A program made the position numbers and the translations under genes. Positions 34,701 to 45,885 of a stretch of 64,000 nucleotides of DNA are shown here, one piece after another. Numbering within the stretch: the first letter of the stretch is position 1; every line of letters starts with the position of its first letter. Origin of the DNA: Carex sylvatica. Lineage: Eukaryota; Streptophyta; Magnoliopsida; Poales; Cyperaceae. The stretch is from assembly GCA_964058845.1 (NCBI GenBank), contig CAXKVR010000010.1, positions 372,001-436,000 on the forward strand, given 5' to 3'. The notes under the pieces are model-generated. The model was given only the letters and a program-made list of their open reading frames with translations. It made no database searches and was not told where the DNA came from.

Positions 34701-37271
34701 CAAGAAGCAGCAAGTTGTTGCGAGATCGACAGCAGAAACTGAGTACAGGGCTATGGCATTGGGAGTTGCTGAGATGTTGTGGCTGAAGAGGTTGTTAGAA
34801 GAGCTCAAGGTGAATCATGGAGCTCAAATGAAATTGTGGTGCGATATCAAGTCAGCGATCAGCATTGCCAACAATCCTATGCAGCATGACAGAACCAAGC
34901 ATGTGGAGATTGATAGGTTCTTCATAAAGAAAAAGCTAGAAAGTGGACTATTAGAGCTGAGTCATGTAGCTACTGGAGATCAAGTAGCTGATTGCCTCAC
35001 CAAAGGACTTAGCTCAATAGATCTAAATAGGTTTTGTGACAAGATGGGCTTGATGGATATCTTTTGCCCATCTTGAGAGGGAGTGTTGAGATATTTGTAT
35101 CTTTATCGTTTATTTTATTATAATAGTTTTGGAGTGCCTATCGGTAAATAAGCCATTATGAAATAGTTTAGGGAGTTATTTGTAAGAGTGCTTTGTAAGA
35201 CTCTATATAAGTCCAAATCATTAATCAATAAAGTAACTTTTTAGTTCTACACTGTCTAAGGCCTAAGCAATTGAATGAAAGCTGGCACTTCTCTCAAGCA
35301 AATGCAAAAAAGTTGGCAAATAGAATAATTGACTGTTGTACAGGTTTCAAGACTATACTGATTTACAAATTCTAGTGATTTGTATTTTGTATATTGTTTT
35401 TCTCGAGTATGTACCTGCATACCTGATACCTGTACATAGCTCATACCAATAATACCAACAATGAGCACCTTACCTCTACTAGAAGATTATTTAAGTTTCC
35501 CACAGCAATGAAGTACTCGGAGGCCTTCTCAATTTTCTGGCTGACCGTGCCATTTCCTGAAATTTTTCATTTTAGCACTTGGTGTTTTACAAATTTAAGT
35601 TTGTGATTTCAAAAAGCATCTTCACACACACACCGTCAATTAGATTCCATGATAAGGTGTTACTAGGTTCTGATGGATTGCCAATCCATCGAAGAAGTTC
35701 TTCTTTTCCTAAGCAAGATGAACAGGACAATATTAGCGTGCTTTATGAGATATCTTATATTTGTATATCTGCAAGGGAGAAAATAAAAATATTTTCTTCA
35801 AAACTACATAACTACATATGCTTGTATATGGGATACAGCTATTTACCTTCTGCAATTATGAGGTTCAAGGGATAGGACCCTTCATAGTCAACAACATATG
35901 ATATATTTATCTCAGAACCTTCATTGAGATAGTATACCCAATTCTGTATCAATATAATTAATTAACTGTCAAAATTACAAATTTCAAAATGAAATAGTAT
36001 AACAAAAGTACAATAACTATTTTTATCTCTATCTAAGAAATAACGGAAGCAAAACTGTGCCCATATTTATTGATTAATTTGGTTTTTTGAATCAGTAAGC
36101 GCAACTTTGTTTCTACGGACCTTGTGAAAACTAGGAGATAGAGATATGTTATTTGTCTCTGACCAAAACACTGGCACATTAAGAGGTGGAAGCTTGTGAA
36201 ATCCATAAACCATCAGCTTATTTTGGGTTGCTTCATCTTCTTTGACCTGGAAATTTAGTAAAAATCAATCAACTCTTGTAATATTCTGATATTACTTATT
36301 ATCATATTTACTTTTTGATCTGTTCTTTATTGGAAATTAGGTACCCATCTCCTACAAATGAGAATAAATCTATCCATTCATACAAAAAATATGACATAAT
36401 TTATTTTTCTTTGTGAAAATAATAATTCTGTTTGTGAAATATAACATAACTGAAAATATAAACTGAAAAATTATTATGCCTATAGTTCAATCAATGTTAT
36501 ATGATATTTAGAAAAATAAAGTTCTTAATATTCATACATTTTTATTTCTAAGTTTTTTAATTTTCTTATATTTAAGTTTGATCTTTTCTAATTATCTATT
36601 TCAACAAACTAAATTTCAAAATTAGTTTTTTTTTTTTTTTAATTCAGAACAACATAATTTGAAGCTCAAAAGGATTACAAATTTTCAAAATTTTGTTGAT
36701 AAATTAGGGAGGAGTATATTGTTTCTACTTTATCAAAAGGAATATTTTGTAAAATTTTCCAATTTTGATAGGAGTGCAAAACAATGTTTTCCTCAAGAAT
36801 AGACACTGGCCTTTATGTCCTGAACCAATATAGAGTTGGCCTGAATCAACCGTGAGGCATTGGGGCCCAGCATGATCTCGTTCGAGCCATATACGCCAAG
36901 TATCAGCGTCATTGAAGCTACAAACATAAAAAAAAAAATCAAAATATTAAAGTATAAAACTAGAAACTACATCATGTTAATATTAGCGGGGTTCAATTTT
37001 AATTTTAAGTTAAAAATCTGGAAAAAAAAGTAAAACTGAAGAAAATTTGTTTACCAAAGAACCAGAAGGTGAGAAGGATGACAAGGCAGGAAAGCGCTTC
37101 ATCTCGATCAGCAGAGCTCACAACATCAGACAATGATATGCTTACATGGTATGAGATGCTTTGCTGTTGTGTCTGACGGTTCTCTTGCACAGCAGGTGCA
37201 GGAGATGAGACGTTGCTGTCACTATTACTGTTCTCAGTGGTGCTGCTAATGCTGGATGATGCTTCAGCCAT
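28581..37271 (-). CDS. APD-like RING E3 ubiquitin ligase, intron invaded by a copia element
   Basis: Ten exons, 439 residues (high to low): 37271-37055, 36917-36811, 36246-36121, 35943-35847, 35708-35634, 35556-35474, 30299-30156, 29977-29911, 29593-29266, 28656-28581. The pattern matches plant APD1/APD2 proteins: Ser-rich N-terminus (MAEASSSISS), a membrane span at about 58-80, an extracytoplasmic stretch with LGPNASRLIQANS, YGFHKLPPL and WSET...W(V)YYLN motifs, a second span at about 300-321, then an acidic linker and a C-terminal C3HC4 RING (C388, C391, C403, H405, C409, C412, C423, C426). APD proteins act in pollen mitosis on endomembranes in Arabidopsis; role here inferred. Intron 7 spans 5,174 bp because of a 4.8-kb antisense copia element, but flanking exons and splice sites are intact. 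The exon 2 donor is ambiguous: AAG/GCCAGT or AGT/GTCTAT two codons later. An open frame continues upstream of the chosen Met but looks like UTR. Confidence 0.92.
28692..28732. repeat. CT/TA compound microsatellite
   Basis: (CT)n followed by (AT)n, in the last intron of the APD-like gene. Confidence 0.9.
30462..30632 (+). repeat. 5' LTR of the copia element
   Basis: 171 bp, starting TGTTGAGATGTTTG and ending CTGAAATCTTTA next to the PBS. It contains CTATATAAGTTC (TATA-like) and AATCAATAAAG (polyadenylation-like). It carries 11-12 bp (GGCTGAAATC region) absent from the 3' LTR. Confidence 0.88.
30633..30645 (+). other. Primer binding site (initiator tRNA-Met)
   Basis: TGGTATCAGAGCC directly abuts the 5' LTR and is the usual plant copia PBS complementary to the 3' end of initiator tRNA-Met. 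Confidence 0.92.
31009..31398 (+). pseudogene. Copia gag remnant with CCHC zinc knuckle
   Basis: 129 residues, open to an in-frame TGA at 31396. It contains CYRCGEIGHLKQTC, a C-x2-C-x4-H-x4-C nucleic-acid-binding knuckle. The usual gag core (UBN2-type) expected between PBS and knuckle is not recognisable; only about 0.7 kb separates them, so the 5' part of gag is probably deleted. Confidence 0.8.
31399..35076 (+). pseudogene. Copia pol remnant (protease, integrase, RT, RNase H)
   Basis: A single frame runs from gag to 33.9 kb, broken by in-frame stops at 31396, 31789, 31912, 32065, 32368, 33484, 33592 and 33862; a shift to a second frame covers about 33970-34150, then the first frame resumes, with one more stop at 34219. 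Domains in order: protease signature near 31690 reading NSGATRH (catalytic Asp codon now Asn), integrase zinc finger HRRMGHSS...CDGC (32107-32200), integrase core with HSDVWGP and SDNGTEY (32280-32560), reverse transcriptase with LDLKNAF and YVDD (33600-34140), and RNase H with CDSDWA and STAETEYRAM (34610-34760) ending CPS at 35076. No functional product is possible from this copy. Confidence 0.9.
35084..35243 (+). repeat. 3' LTR of the copia element
   Basis: 160 bp, starting TGTTGAGATATTTG after the purine tract and ending AACTTTTTA before the GTTCT duplication. It differs from the 5' LTR by about eight substitutions, mostly transitions, a 1-bp insertion and an 11-12 bp terminal deletion between short T-rich repeats. 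Confidence 0.88.
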
Positions 37272-38520
37272 TGGAGTCTTCTTCCAATTTGGAGGAGATA
37301 TGAGAAGAGAAGAGAGGAGAAGAGAGTAGGTGAAATTTGATTTAAAATGGAAGGAAGGCCTGAGAAGAGGAAAAAAAAAAGTATGTGAAGAAGGCAGTGG
37401 AAGGGGGAAGAGAACTAACGGTCTTAGTTTTAAATCCTGACTTTCAAGCATCACTGGAATGGTAGTTGGTTAAATTCTGTACTAACCCATGCAAAAGGGG
37501 TGAGTAGAGCTAGGGAATAAAATAATTCTCAGGAAGACAAAATCATTTCAATGCCTATTTGATTATAGGGTGCGCTTTGAGATTTGTGTCAAGTTAAAAC
37601 GGACGATGCAAATCTCACTTATTTTTGTTTCCAAATTAGACAACTATGAAGTACTGGTATGACTTAATGACTGCATGAGTCATTCGCTACCCAACTAATA
37701 ATGTCTTTTAAAGAAACTTTTTAGACTGAGAAATGATAAGTACATTAAATTCCGCAAAACAAGATTTCTTGCTCTTACGTTTGTTTGCATTGTTGTGATG
37801 ATGGATGCCTTAGGATGGTACATCTTTTAAGAAGGAATTACTAGATAATGTTTAATTTCAGAAATTTTGACAATTTTAAAAAAATATAACTTAAATTTAA
37901 ATCTAACATTATAAGCATGATCTATATATTTCACAATATATCAAATGATTTGAATTTTAAAAGGTTTAAAATTAACCTCCTGGATACATCACTTAACAAT
38001 ACTTAAGTTGTATTAAATTTAATTAATTGACTATCTATATATCAAATAACTCACTACAAATTTTAATTTTTTTTAATTTCATTGTTAAAATTGTTAAAAT
38101 AACCATTGTCAAGGAATCCATCCTATTTTGAACCAACCCACCTTTTGTTTTACTTAAATAGCACAAAAATTGCTTTGCTTTCATTTATTGTTAGGTGGCA
38201 GCAGTAGACAAATAATGATTTCCTTTATATCCATTTCATTTGGAGACATGAAATGAAGTTCGAAAGACTACAAATCCAGTTCGACCGTTCCCAAGGTTGT
38301 AGTGGGAAATACATGCTCATGCATGCCATTTTAATTATATCTAAGAGGTCATGAATTTTATAGTGTCAGAACAGTTTAAGTTCTAAGATTTAAAAGAAAA
38401 TCTAAGACTACAAAACTTTCACAATCTCAATATCAGATTTCAGGAACTGCATAAAGCCAAAATAAGACCAGAAATAATCTTATAGTGCCAACTAATGCCG
38501 CAATTTACTCCAAACAACCT
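37272..38520. other. Intergenic between APD-like gene and DPH5
   Basis: The first roughly 180 bp (to about 37450) is probably 5' UTR/promoter of the minus-strand APD-like gene; it stays open in frame but is low complexity. The rest is A+T rich with no gene seen. 38380-38520 should contain the DPH5 3' UTR. Confidence 0.5.
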
Positions 38521-41275
38521 TTAACCTTGCTTGTTTAGGTAGAAATCCAACATCTGATTTTCCATGTCATGTGTTTCTCCTACTATGACAAGGCAATGCA
38601 AAGGATCCCCAAAATCAACCCCTCTTAGGTTCCTCATCGTGTCCGCAACTATTTTCTGGCTGTCACTCCCCAGGCGAGCTATTCCCACACACAGTGTGTC
38701 TTCATTATACACTATAAATGAAAGTCAGAGAGCAAAACAAGTATGAGACTACTTTCATACACTGAATTATCCCTACTTCTTTTTAGTACCGCTCATTTAC
38801 ATTTTGATCCCTGAAATTTCAAATTTTTCATTTTCATCCCTATACATTCTAGTTAGCAACAATTGGGGGTGGCATCACCAATTCAGTAAAAAAAAAAATC
38901 CCAGACAACCACCCAAAATAACTAAAATATGCAATCAAAATAACACATTTCATGTCCACATCTGTTAGGACTGACTTTGTTTTCATTAGCTGGAATAGAC
39001 AAAAGAAGACCAAAGAGCCATTTGCATAACCTTCCTACACAAGTGATAAAAAATATGGGCTAAAAATTATTATATTACCAGATTCGCCACGATCAGCTTC
39101 CACATCCAAAAGCTGCTCAATTGCAGTGTTAATGGTCATGAATTTTGGAGGTTCATAAACCTTTTTCCCTCTGCACATTAAAGATAATTGGATGTTGTGC
39201 AAATCATTAGTGATGTAGAACATAAAATAAGCAATAGCATCTAATCTCAATTAAGCTCCATACTTGCCTCAACTGACACCAAATATGCAATTAGATAAAT
39301 TTCAAGAACACGTATACTAAAGTTTTGCTAATGTACCTGCACAGGGACTCAAAAGTTGGCTCCTTCACACGAATATCTGCTCATTGAAAACAACAAATAT
39401 TAGTTTTATGGACAGATTACATCATATATGCATAATCAACAACCATACAACATGGATTGGCTATTGTTTCCTATTTTGTAATCCAACAACAAAATAACAA
39501 GCAGATGTCATAATAACATACAAAGACAGTGCAACAGAAGAAAAAGGTAGCACATCTATGAGAGTGGTACCTAGCAAGCAAAGAGTATGAAGCCCGAACT
39601 GCCTAGTATTTTTAATTTTCACATAAAAGCTATCAGGCCTCCATGTCTCAGTAAAGAATGGTATTGATACCGTCTCGCCGTACCGGTACAGTTGTAGCCC
39701 ACATGCCCCAATTGCGTTCATTACTGAGGCATTGTGTACCACTTTTACGTTCACTCCCATCTGCCTTGCCCGTACAACTATATCAGTATGTGTAGTAGCT
39801 CTACAATTGGAGGTTAAAGATGTATTATATGATTGATAGTTTGTCCTTATTAGTTCTACCAAATATAAAACTCTACCTTAATGAAACCTCGAGTAACAAA
39901 AAATTTCCCTTTATTATGCTTTCAGCAATTAGCAGCCATTTGCTTCAATTAACTTGAGCAACAAATTACTATGAATATAAAAGATGTAAAACTCACCAGA
40001 AAGATACCACTACCAATGACAGCTATTTCAGATGACGTTTTAATAAAGATGGCAGCAAAATATAGTATGAAGTTAAAACCTAGACACATATTTGAGCTTC
40101 AACAGAAAAATGTACAGCGATCTACTTTTTATTGAATGCAAACTTGAAACAAGAATTCACTAAAACGGCAGATCACTTAATATATGTTATTAGAAAGTAA
40201 TGGCACTGTGGTAATTCCAGCAAGAAATATAGCAGCAGGAATTACTAGAAAAGCCCCAATCAAACTCGATGCAACCTCATGTTAGCTTTCATTTATACCC
40301 AACATAACTCTTGTTTTCTAAGGTAAAGGGAGAGAAAAGCACCTCCAGAGAATATTGGAATCAACAGAGCTCAAAGACCAGATCTTTAACATGACTAACA
40401 CTATAACCAGGTCAAACCAATTCCGTTCAGTACCAAAAAATCCATTATTTTACTCCTGTGAAGTCGGAAATTATATCTATCATAATGAAAACAACTTTCT
40501 AGATGATCTAAAGAACTGTAGCCTTGCATGGTCGTCAATTGGTACTTTTAACAAATAACAAAATAGATTTCAGAATTTGAGCTACCCAAATGGATCACCA
40601 ACTACAAGAAAGGCCACGTCAGAATCCAGTGCCTCCTCTAGCATTCGGTCAGCTTTTTCCTCAACCATCTCTCTATCAGCCACTATAATTTCTTTTCCGT
40701 ACAATTCCTCCTGCACAATAAAAGAAAAAGGGATAACTAGAGCCAGCTTCTTCTCTCATACGCACACCATAACTTAAATATCATAATCTTATAGAAATCT
40801 AGGTTTAATTACTGTACTTACAGGTTACAATGGAACTAGAACCTGACGGACCAGGCACCAGGGTCTAATCTGTTTCTCAATTTGAGGATAATATGAGTTT
40901 TCCTGCATTTATTTCAGGACAGTTCTAGCTCAATTGAGACTTAACTGCACACTAAGGATTTCTAAAAGCTAAAACGGATACGTAGAGTCAAATTGCACAA
41001 TTTTGACAAAAAAATAAAGGACCTTACTCCTTAGTTAATCAATACCACCCAGATTCACTGTCTAGTATTGCCAATTAAAGCAAATTTCTATAGCACAAAA
41101 ATAAGTAAAATAATGGAAGATATACCAGTTTAGAGAGACCATTTGAGGCTAAGCCAAAGGATAGAAGAGAAGTGTAGGCCTCAATATACACCTTGGCACA
41201 TTTGCGTACGCAATCAAGGCCCCGAAGAGTGATGTCTCGCTCATCCCCCAATCCCAAGCCCACAATGTATAGCAT
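38521..41275 (-). CDS. DPH5: Diphthine methyl ester synthase
   Basis: Six exons, 275 residues (high to low): 41275-41126, 40710-40586, 39800-39571, 39376-39337, 39170-39079, 38711-38521. It starts [20 protein letters not shown], the glycine-rich N-terminus of DPH5, followed by [10 protein letters not shown], the [12 protein letters not shown] segment, [22 protein letters not shown] (tetrapyrrole methylase-fold SAM-binding region), [21 protein letters not shown] and [15 protein letters not shown], all family hallmarks. It ends HCLVIVG...LDFYLNKQG. The enzyme makes four successive SAM-dependent methylations of the modified histidine in eEF2 to give diphthine methyl ester, in the cytosol. All introns are GT-AG, length is normal (family about 280) and no defects are seen. 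Confidence 0.96.
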
Positions 41276-41278
41276 CCT

Positions 41279-42297
41279 CTAATTCAAGTTTTTCTTTTCT
41301 GATTAAGTAGAGAGAAATAGGAGTAGTGAACACCAGCAAAACTCTACTTTTGCAACCATTTCTTTAAAAATAAGTACGCTTCCACTACTTATTAAACATA
41401 TAAAAAGAAATACAAGATTAGGGAAAGAATGTACAGAAATAAATTGTATTTGCAAGCTACAAATTTTATAAAGCACTTCTTGCATCTGCTCACTGGGACT
41501 GGTTTTGGGGGTATGGTACCAGTTGTGACAGTGGCTCGATAGCATGCCTGCCTAGTGGCGAAGCTAGGAATTTTGTTAGGGGTAGGCGAACATATATAGT
41601 TGCAAAAAAAACAAAAAAATTAAGAAATTTAAAGAAAAAATTAAAGTTATCTTACTAATTGGTCCACATTAGAACAAAAATATAAGATTGGTCCTCATTT
41701 AAACAATTCAAGCTATGCAAGCAATTTAAACAATTCGAACCTATCAAAATTCTCCTAAAGCCATAATCAATTGGGTTTAAAAACTGATTAGTCCTCATTT
41801 GAACAATTGAAGCAATTCCATGTAAATAAAATTAAGACAAGAATACAAACTAAAATTAAGACGAGAGCTATAGCAATGCACAAAAATAACAAGTGCTTAA
41901 TCATCTCTGTTTCTCTATCAAATAATTAATTCAATCTAATTCATCTCTGTACCCATGAAAGCTCTCAAATAATTAATTCAATCTATATGCGACATAGAAA
42001 GCAAGCTTAAGCCAAAGTCTCAAATATGCAATATATAACAGAAATACTTCCAGATATATATATTTTTTTAAATCGGGCAGTGACTGATTGAATTAAACAC
42101 AGAAATAGGGTTACAACGTACCAGTAAACATCGTACCAGCAAAATACAAGAAAAAAAAAACAGAAAAACAGCATGGTGCCAGCACAGTGGCATGGCATAC
42201 ACCACTCGCTATCAGAACCCTATCAACTGCAGAAACGCCCAGACACTGAATTCATCAGACCGACTAAGCTTGGTAACAACAGTAGAAGGGGATTTAC
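41279..42297 (-). other. Probable 5' UTR intron of DPH5
   Basis: On the minus strand, ATTCAATTAG-like acceptor sequence (...GAATTAG/AGG) ends 3 bases before the DPH5 ATG. A good donor CTGTTCG/GTAAATCC lies at 42297, after a G+C-rich, non-repetitive stretch (42298-42480) that resembles a 5' UTR. I infer a leader intron of about 1.0 kb. It contains TE-like sequence at 41555-41600 (GGCGAAGCTAGGAATTTTG). Confidence 0.4.
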
Positions 42298-42597
42298 CGA
42301 ACAGCAGTAGATGTGGCTGGGAATAGCGGGCACAGGCGGCGCGGCGATCAGCACAGACGACGAGCCTTCTTCGCGCAGGCGCAGGCGGAGGCGACGGTCC
42401 TCCAATTTTTCTTTTTTCGGCTCTCTGCTAGCGGAGGGTTGAGAGCATTTTTTTTGGATTGATCTGGGCTCTGGGTTCTGGGCTTTGGTTCTGGGCTCTG
42501 GGGTAGGCAAATCCACAAATCTGGAGTAGGCAAATTCAAAGAAAAGCCCGGTCCAAAAGAAGTTACGTTTCCATAAAAAAAAGTTTCTATAAAAAAG

Positions 42598-42992
42598 AAT
42601 ATGGCTAATATAAGATAGTGTCATTTCAATCTATATAACACCAACTTTAAAATCTATTGAATTGATTTCAAACTGTGAATTCAAATCGTTCAAACCGATT
42701 TACTTCGTTAGTTGTGCATTTATATGTAAAATTTATAACATTTTGAATTTATTTGGTATCAAGTCAAGCGGTCAAACGAGTGAGTCTCTAAGTTTATTTT
42801 AATACATTCATTTTTCAATTTTTGTACCGCTTGATTTGATACTAAAATAACTCAAAAATATAAAAAGTTTGCATGTAAATGCATCACTCAAAAAGTAAAT
42901 TGGTTTGAACGGTTTAGATTAGTCATTTAAAATTTATTCAATCAATTTTAAAATTAATGCCATGTGACACTAATGTCATACTAGCTGGACTC
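42598..42992. mobile_element. MITE, second copy of the 16083-16474 family
   Basis: It reads as the reverse complement of the 16083-16474 element: left end GGCTAATATAAGATAGTGTC, right end GACACTAATGTCATACTAGC then TGGACTC, with internal TTTGGTATCAAGTCAAGCGG and AACCGATTTACTTCGTTAGT. About 395 bp. No clean target duplication was found. Confidence 0.78.
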
Positions 42993-44942
42993 CTTTATGA
43001 ATATCTACTAAAAATTCATCCCTGTTTTAAACTTTTTCTTACCAGAAATATTTTTCAGACTTCGTCTTAATAAAAGTTGCTGAATAATTTTTTTTTTTTA
43101 AATTTCGTATTTTTTAAAACTTTGATCAGATATAGATTTTTTTTCAAAAACATTCGAGAGATATACAGTGATAAATTAAATGATTAAGTACACAGTCATA
43201 ATTCAATAGAGGAACACAATTTTTTTTTAAGAGTTATTTTTTTCAATGATGCCGAAGAAGCATGGTACTTAAGTCTTTTGATAAAAAGTTTCGGAGGAAA
43301 AATTAAGTATCTGGCAAAAATAAGGAGAAAAAATTTTAATCAATAAGGTAACATTATTTAAATTGTATTAGTTTGATATCAATATTTTCATGATTTTTTT
43401 AATCCGATTAACGGATTGTCCTAAGACTTAAGAGTCTTCCAAATAATATCCAAAAATCTCTATCAGATGGTTCAATAATGGAAGTTCCACATTAATTAGA
43501 GAATAGGTACTCATTTAATGAAGGTGATAATCTCTTTGCTTTCCCATTTGGCGCTCTTTGATTGGCGTTGATTCCTTAATACTATTTTTTTTTTTCTTCC
43601 TGCAATCCCTTTCTAATTCTCTCTCTTCATTTTTTCAGTTAATTACATAATACTCCTAACCTTCTTCTAAATTAATGTATTATTTTGCCCCTTGATAACT
43701 ACAATTCAGCCAATTAATTATGAGCAATTTAGCAAATTAAAGGGTGCAAAGTGCAACTGTTAATCAATCATAATAAAATAAACGTAAAATATAATTCCAC
43801 CACAAATGTTTCAAAGAGAAATAAGTGCATTAATTAGAAAAATTATAAGTCAATTAACACAAACAAAGTCTTTGGTGGCCGTTTTAAATGAATCGGGGTT
43901 GTACGATTGCATCAGATAAAATTCAGTATGATATTTGATCAAAACCCGTCATCCACATCAAAATTTGTGCTGACAATTTTAAGATTTGTAGAATCTTGTT
44001 CGTACGACTCTTGACGCCGATAGGACGGTTTCAATCAAAACCGAGCCATCAGACCGATTCTCACTCCATTTTAAAAACCGTGCTACAGCGGGAAGATATT
44101 TAGCAAGAAAAATAAATAGTAGCACTAATTAATAGGCTTACATCTCGAAAATTATCAAACAGTGGTACTAATTGATAGGATTATAAACTAAGTCCCCATC
44201 TTTTATTTAAAAAGAAAAAAATAGGTCCCGCGATTCTGGATCTTATTGAGGAACCTGTCAGGATTCTATTAATTGCTGAAAAGTAATTAATTACTTCGAA
44301 GGTCTTTTAGGCAATTTTACAACCCATAATTCATTGGCATTTTGCAATCCTTTTCTGCGTCATTAATAAGTAGCAGTAGGCACACGCCATAAACATAGAG
44401 ATTTAGCGAGAAAATAATTGTCATTTTCATACTTTCAATTTGAGTTGTTGTTGTGGGAAAGCAACCATTGGCTTGCTCTTGATAGAAAATATTGATCATT
44501 TCAAACCGCCTTAGGATTTTTGGAGAAATAATGCTTTTCTTTCTTTGTATTTTATTTCATCGCTATTGAGCATTATGCGTCCATTTATTTTCGCCATAAT
44601 ATTTCGATTTTTTATTATTATAATTATTTTAAATATTATTACTAACGTGATTTTCAGATGTGAATCAAAATGAGAGGTTTGAATCAACTGTATAAATCTA
44701 AAAAAATTAGATTGGATAATTAGTTTATAGCAGTGTTGTAAATAATAGTATGCACTAGTCGACTAAATAGAGTACCACCAAACGATTAACTAGAAATAAT
44801 TAGCTATAATTAAAAATAATCAGTCAATTAGTCAAAAAAACCTGTGATAATTTAATTACCGTCAACAACTAATCGACCGATTAATCGGCCTAAATAGTCA
44901 TTTTTCATGTTATGCACAGTACCATAACATCATTCATATAAG
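42993..44942. other. Intergenic, no gene seen
   Basis: A+T-rich DNA with T runs near 43085 and 43590. 43880-44100 is less A+T rich but has no coding frame. No element ends were recognised. Confidence 0.5.
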
Positions 44943-44965
44943 ATATATATATATATATATATATA

Positions 44966-45382
44966 GAGTAAGTCTACCATACATTGCAATGCATAGGCAC
45001 CTCTATGCATTGGACTATAAATCACCATATTCAAAGTCCAAATGACCGATCCAAACCGTTCATCTTGTTCTCCATATTAATATGTGCTTGGAGACCAAAT
45101 TTTACATTTTTTGGAATTTGTTTACTATTTATTAAGCCACATTGAAAATCGCTGATCCAACGGTTACAGTAAAATCAAAAGACACCGTTGGATTAGTGAT
45201 TTTCAAAGTGACTTAATAAATAGTAAAAAAATTCTAAAAAATGTAAAATTTGGTCTCCAAGCACATATTAATATGGAGAACAAGATGAACGGTTTGGATC
45301 GGTCATTTGGACTTTGAATATGGTGATTTATAGTCCAATGCATAGAGGTGCCTATGCATTGCAATGTATGGTAGACTTACTC
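44966..45382. mobile_element. Long hairpin MITE A
   Basis: A 417-bp near-perfect palindrome, each arm about 200 bp with a loop of about 20 nt centred at 45172. Left end GAGTAAGTCTACCATACATT, right end its complement. Core phrases: AACCGTTCATCTTGTTCTCC, ATATTAATATGTGCTTGGAG, TTTACTATTTATTAAG and ATCCAACGGT. Flanked by (TA)n on both sides. Confidence 0.92.

Positions 45383-45440
<58 letters not shown>
45383..45440. repeat. (TA)n(GA)n microsatellite between hairpins A and B
   Basis: TATATA repeats run into GAGAGA repeats. Equivalent (TA), (GA) or (CT) tracts separate every hairpin in the cluster: 44943-44964, 45841-45885, 46283-46303, 46719-46763 and 47154-47181. Confidence 0.95.
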
Positions 45441-45840
45441 TAAGGCTAGGGTGCTATGGGTTGCATAGAGGACTACGGTGCTACGGCTCAATATTCGAGT
45501 TTTTAAAATTCTAACGGTCGATCTGAACCGTTCATCTTGTTCTCCATATTAATATGTGTTTGGAGACCAAATTTTATATTTTTTGAAAAAAAATTACTAT
45601 TTTTTTAGATAGTTAGAAAATCAAATATCTGAATGGTGTAGAAATTTTTAGATCAAGTGATTTTCTACCTATCTAAAAAAATAGTAAAAAATTTTCAAAA
45701 AATGTAAAATTTGGTCTCCAAACACATATTAATATGGAGAACAAGTTGAACAATTCGGATCGACCGTTAGGATTTTAAAAAGTTGAATATTGAGCCGTAG
45801 CACTGTAGCTCTCTATGCAACCCATAGCACCCTAGCCTTA

Positions 45841-45843
<3 letters not shown>
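45439..45843. mobile_element. Long hairpin MITE B
   Basis: Palindrome with ends AGTAAGGCTAGGGTGCTATG and complement, flanked by (GA)n on the left and (CT)n on the right, which are also mirror images. It shares the core CCGTTCATCTTGTTCTCC, AATATGTGTTTGGAGACC and ACTATTTTTTTAGAT with A, but its outer 60-80 bp are unrelated to A. Confidence 0.88.

Positions 45844-45885
<42 letters not shown>

Larger units (their letters stand above)
30462..35243 (+). mobile_element. Decayed Ty1/copia LTR retrotransposon
   Basis: A 4,782-bp element bounded by a 5-bp target duplication GTTCT (30457-30461, 35244-35248). 5' LTR 30462-30632, 3' LTR 35084-35243; both start TGTTGAGAT and share about 95% of positions counted by eye. 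PBS TGGTATCAGAGCC (initiator tRNA-Met complement) directly follows the 5' LTR, and a purine tract GAGAGGGAG precedes the 3' LTR. Internal order is gag zinc knuckle, protease, integrase, reverse transcriptase, RNase H, which defines copia. It lies antisense inside an APD-like gene intron. Many stops and two frame changes make it non-autonomous. Confidence 0.95.

Noticed and set aside
36805..36811. Counting the APD-like GCCAGT donor as a certain GC-AG intron
   Set aside because: AGT/GTCTAT two codons later also keeps frame; only transcripts can decide.
37272..37454. N-terminal extension of the APD-like protein from an upstream Met
   Set aside because: The extension is Leu/Pro/Phe-rich low-complexity sequence; MAEASSS fits the family's start and length better.
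42007..42624. Minus-strand 133-residue frame next to DPH5
   Set aside because: Proline/charged low-complexity sequence overlapping the likely DPH5 leader and a MITE; no domain.
45303..45514. Frames with runs of Ile-Tyr and Arg-Glu
   Set aside because: These are translations of (TA)n and (GA)n microsatellites between hairpins A and B.
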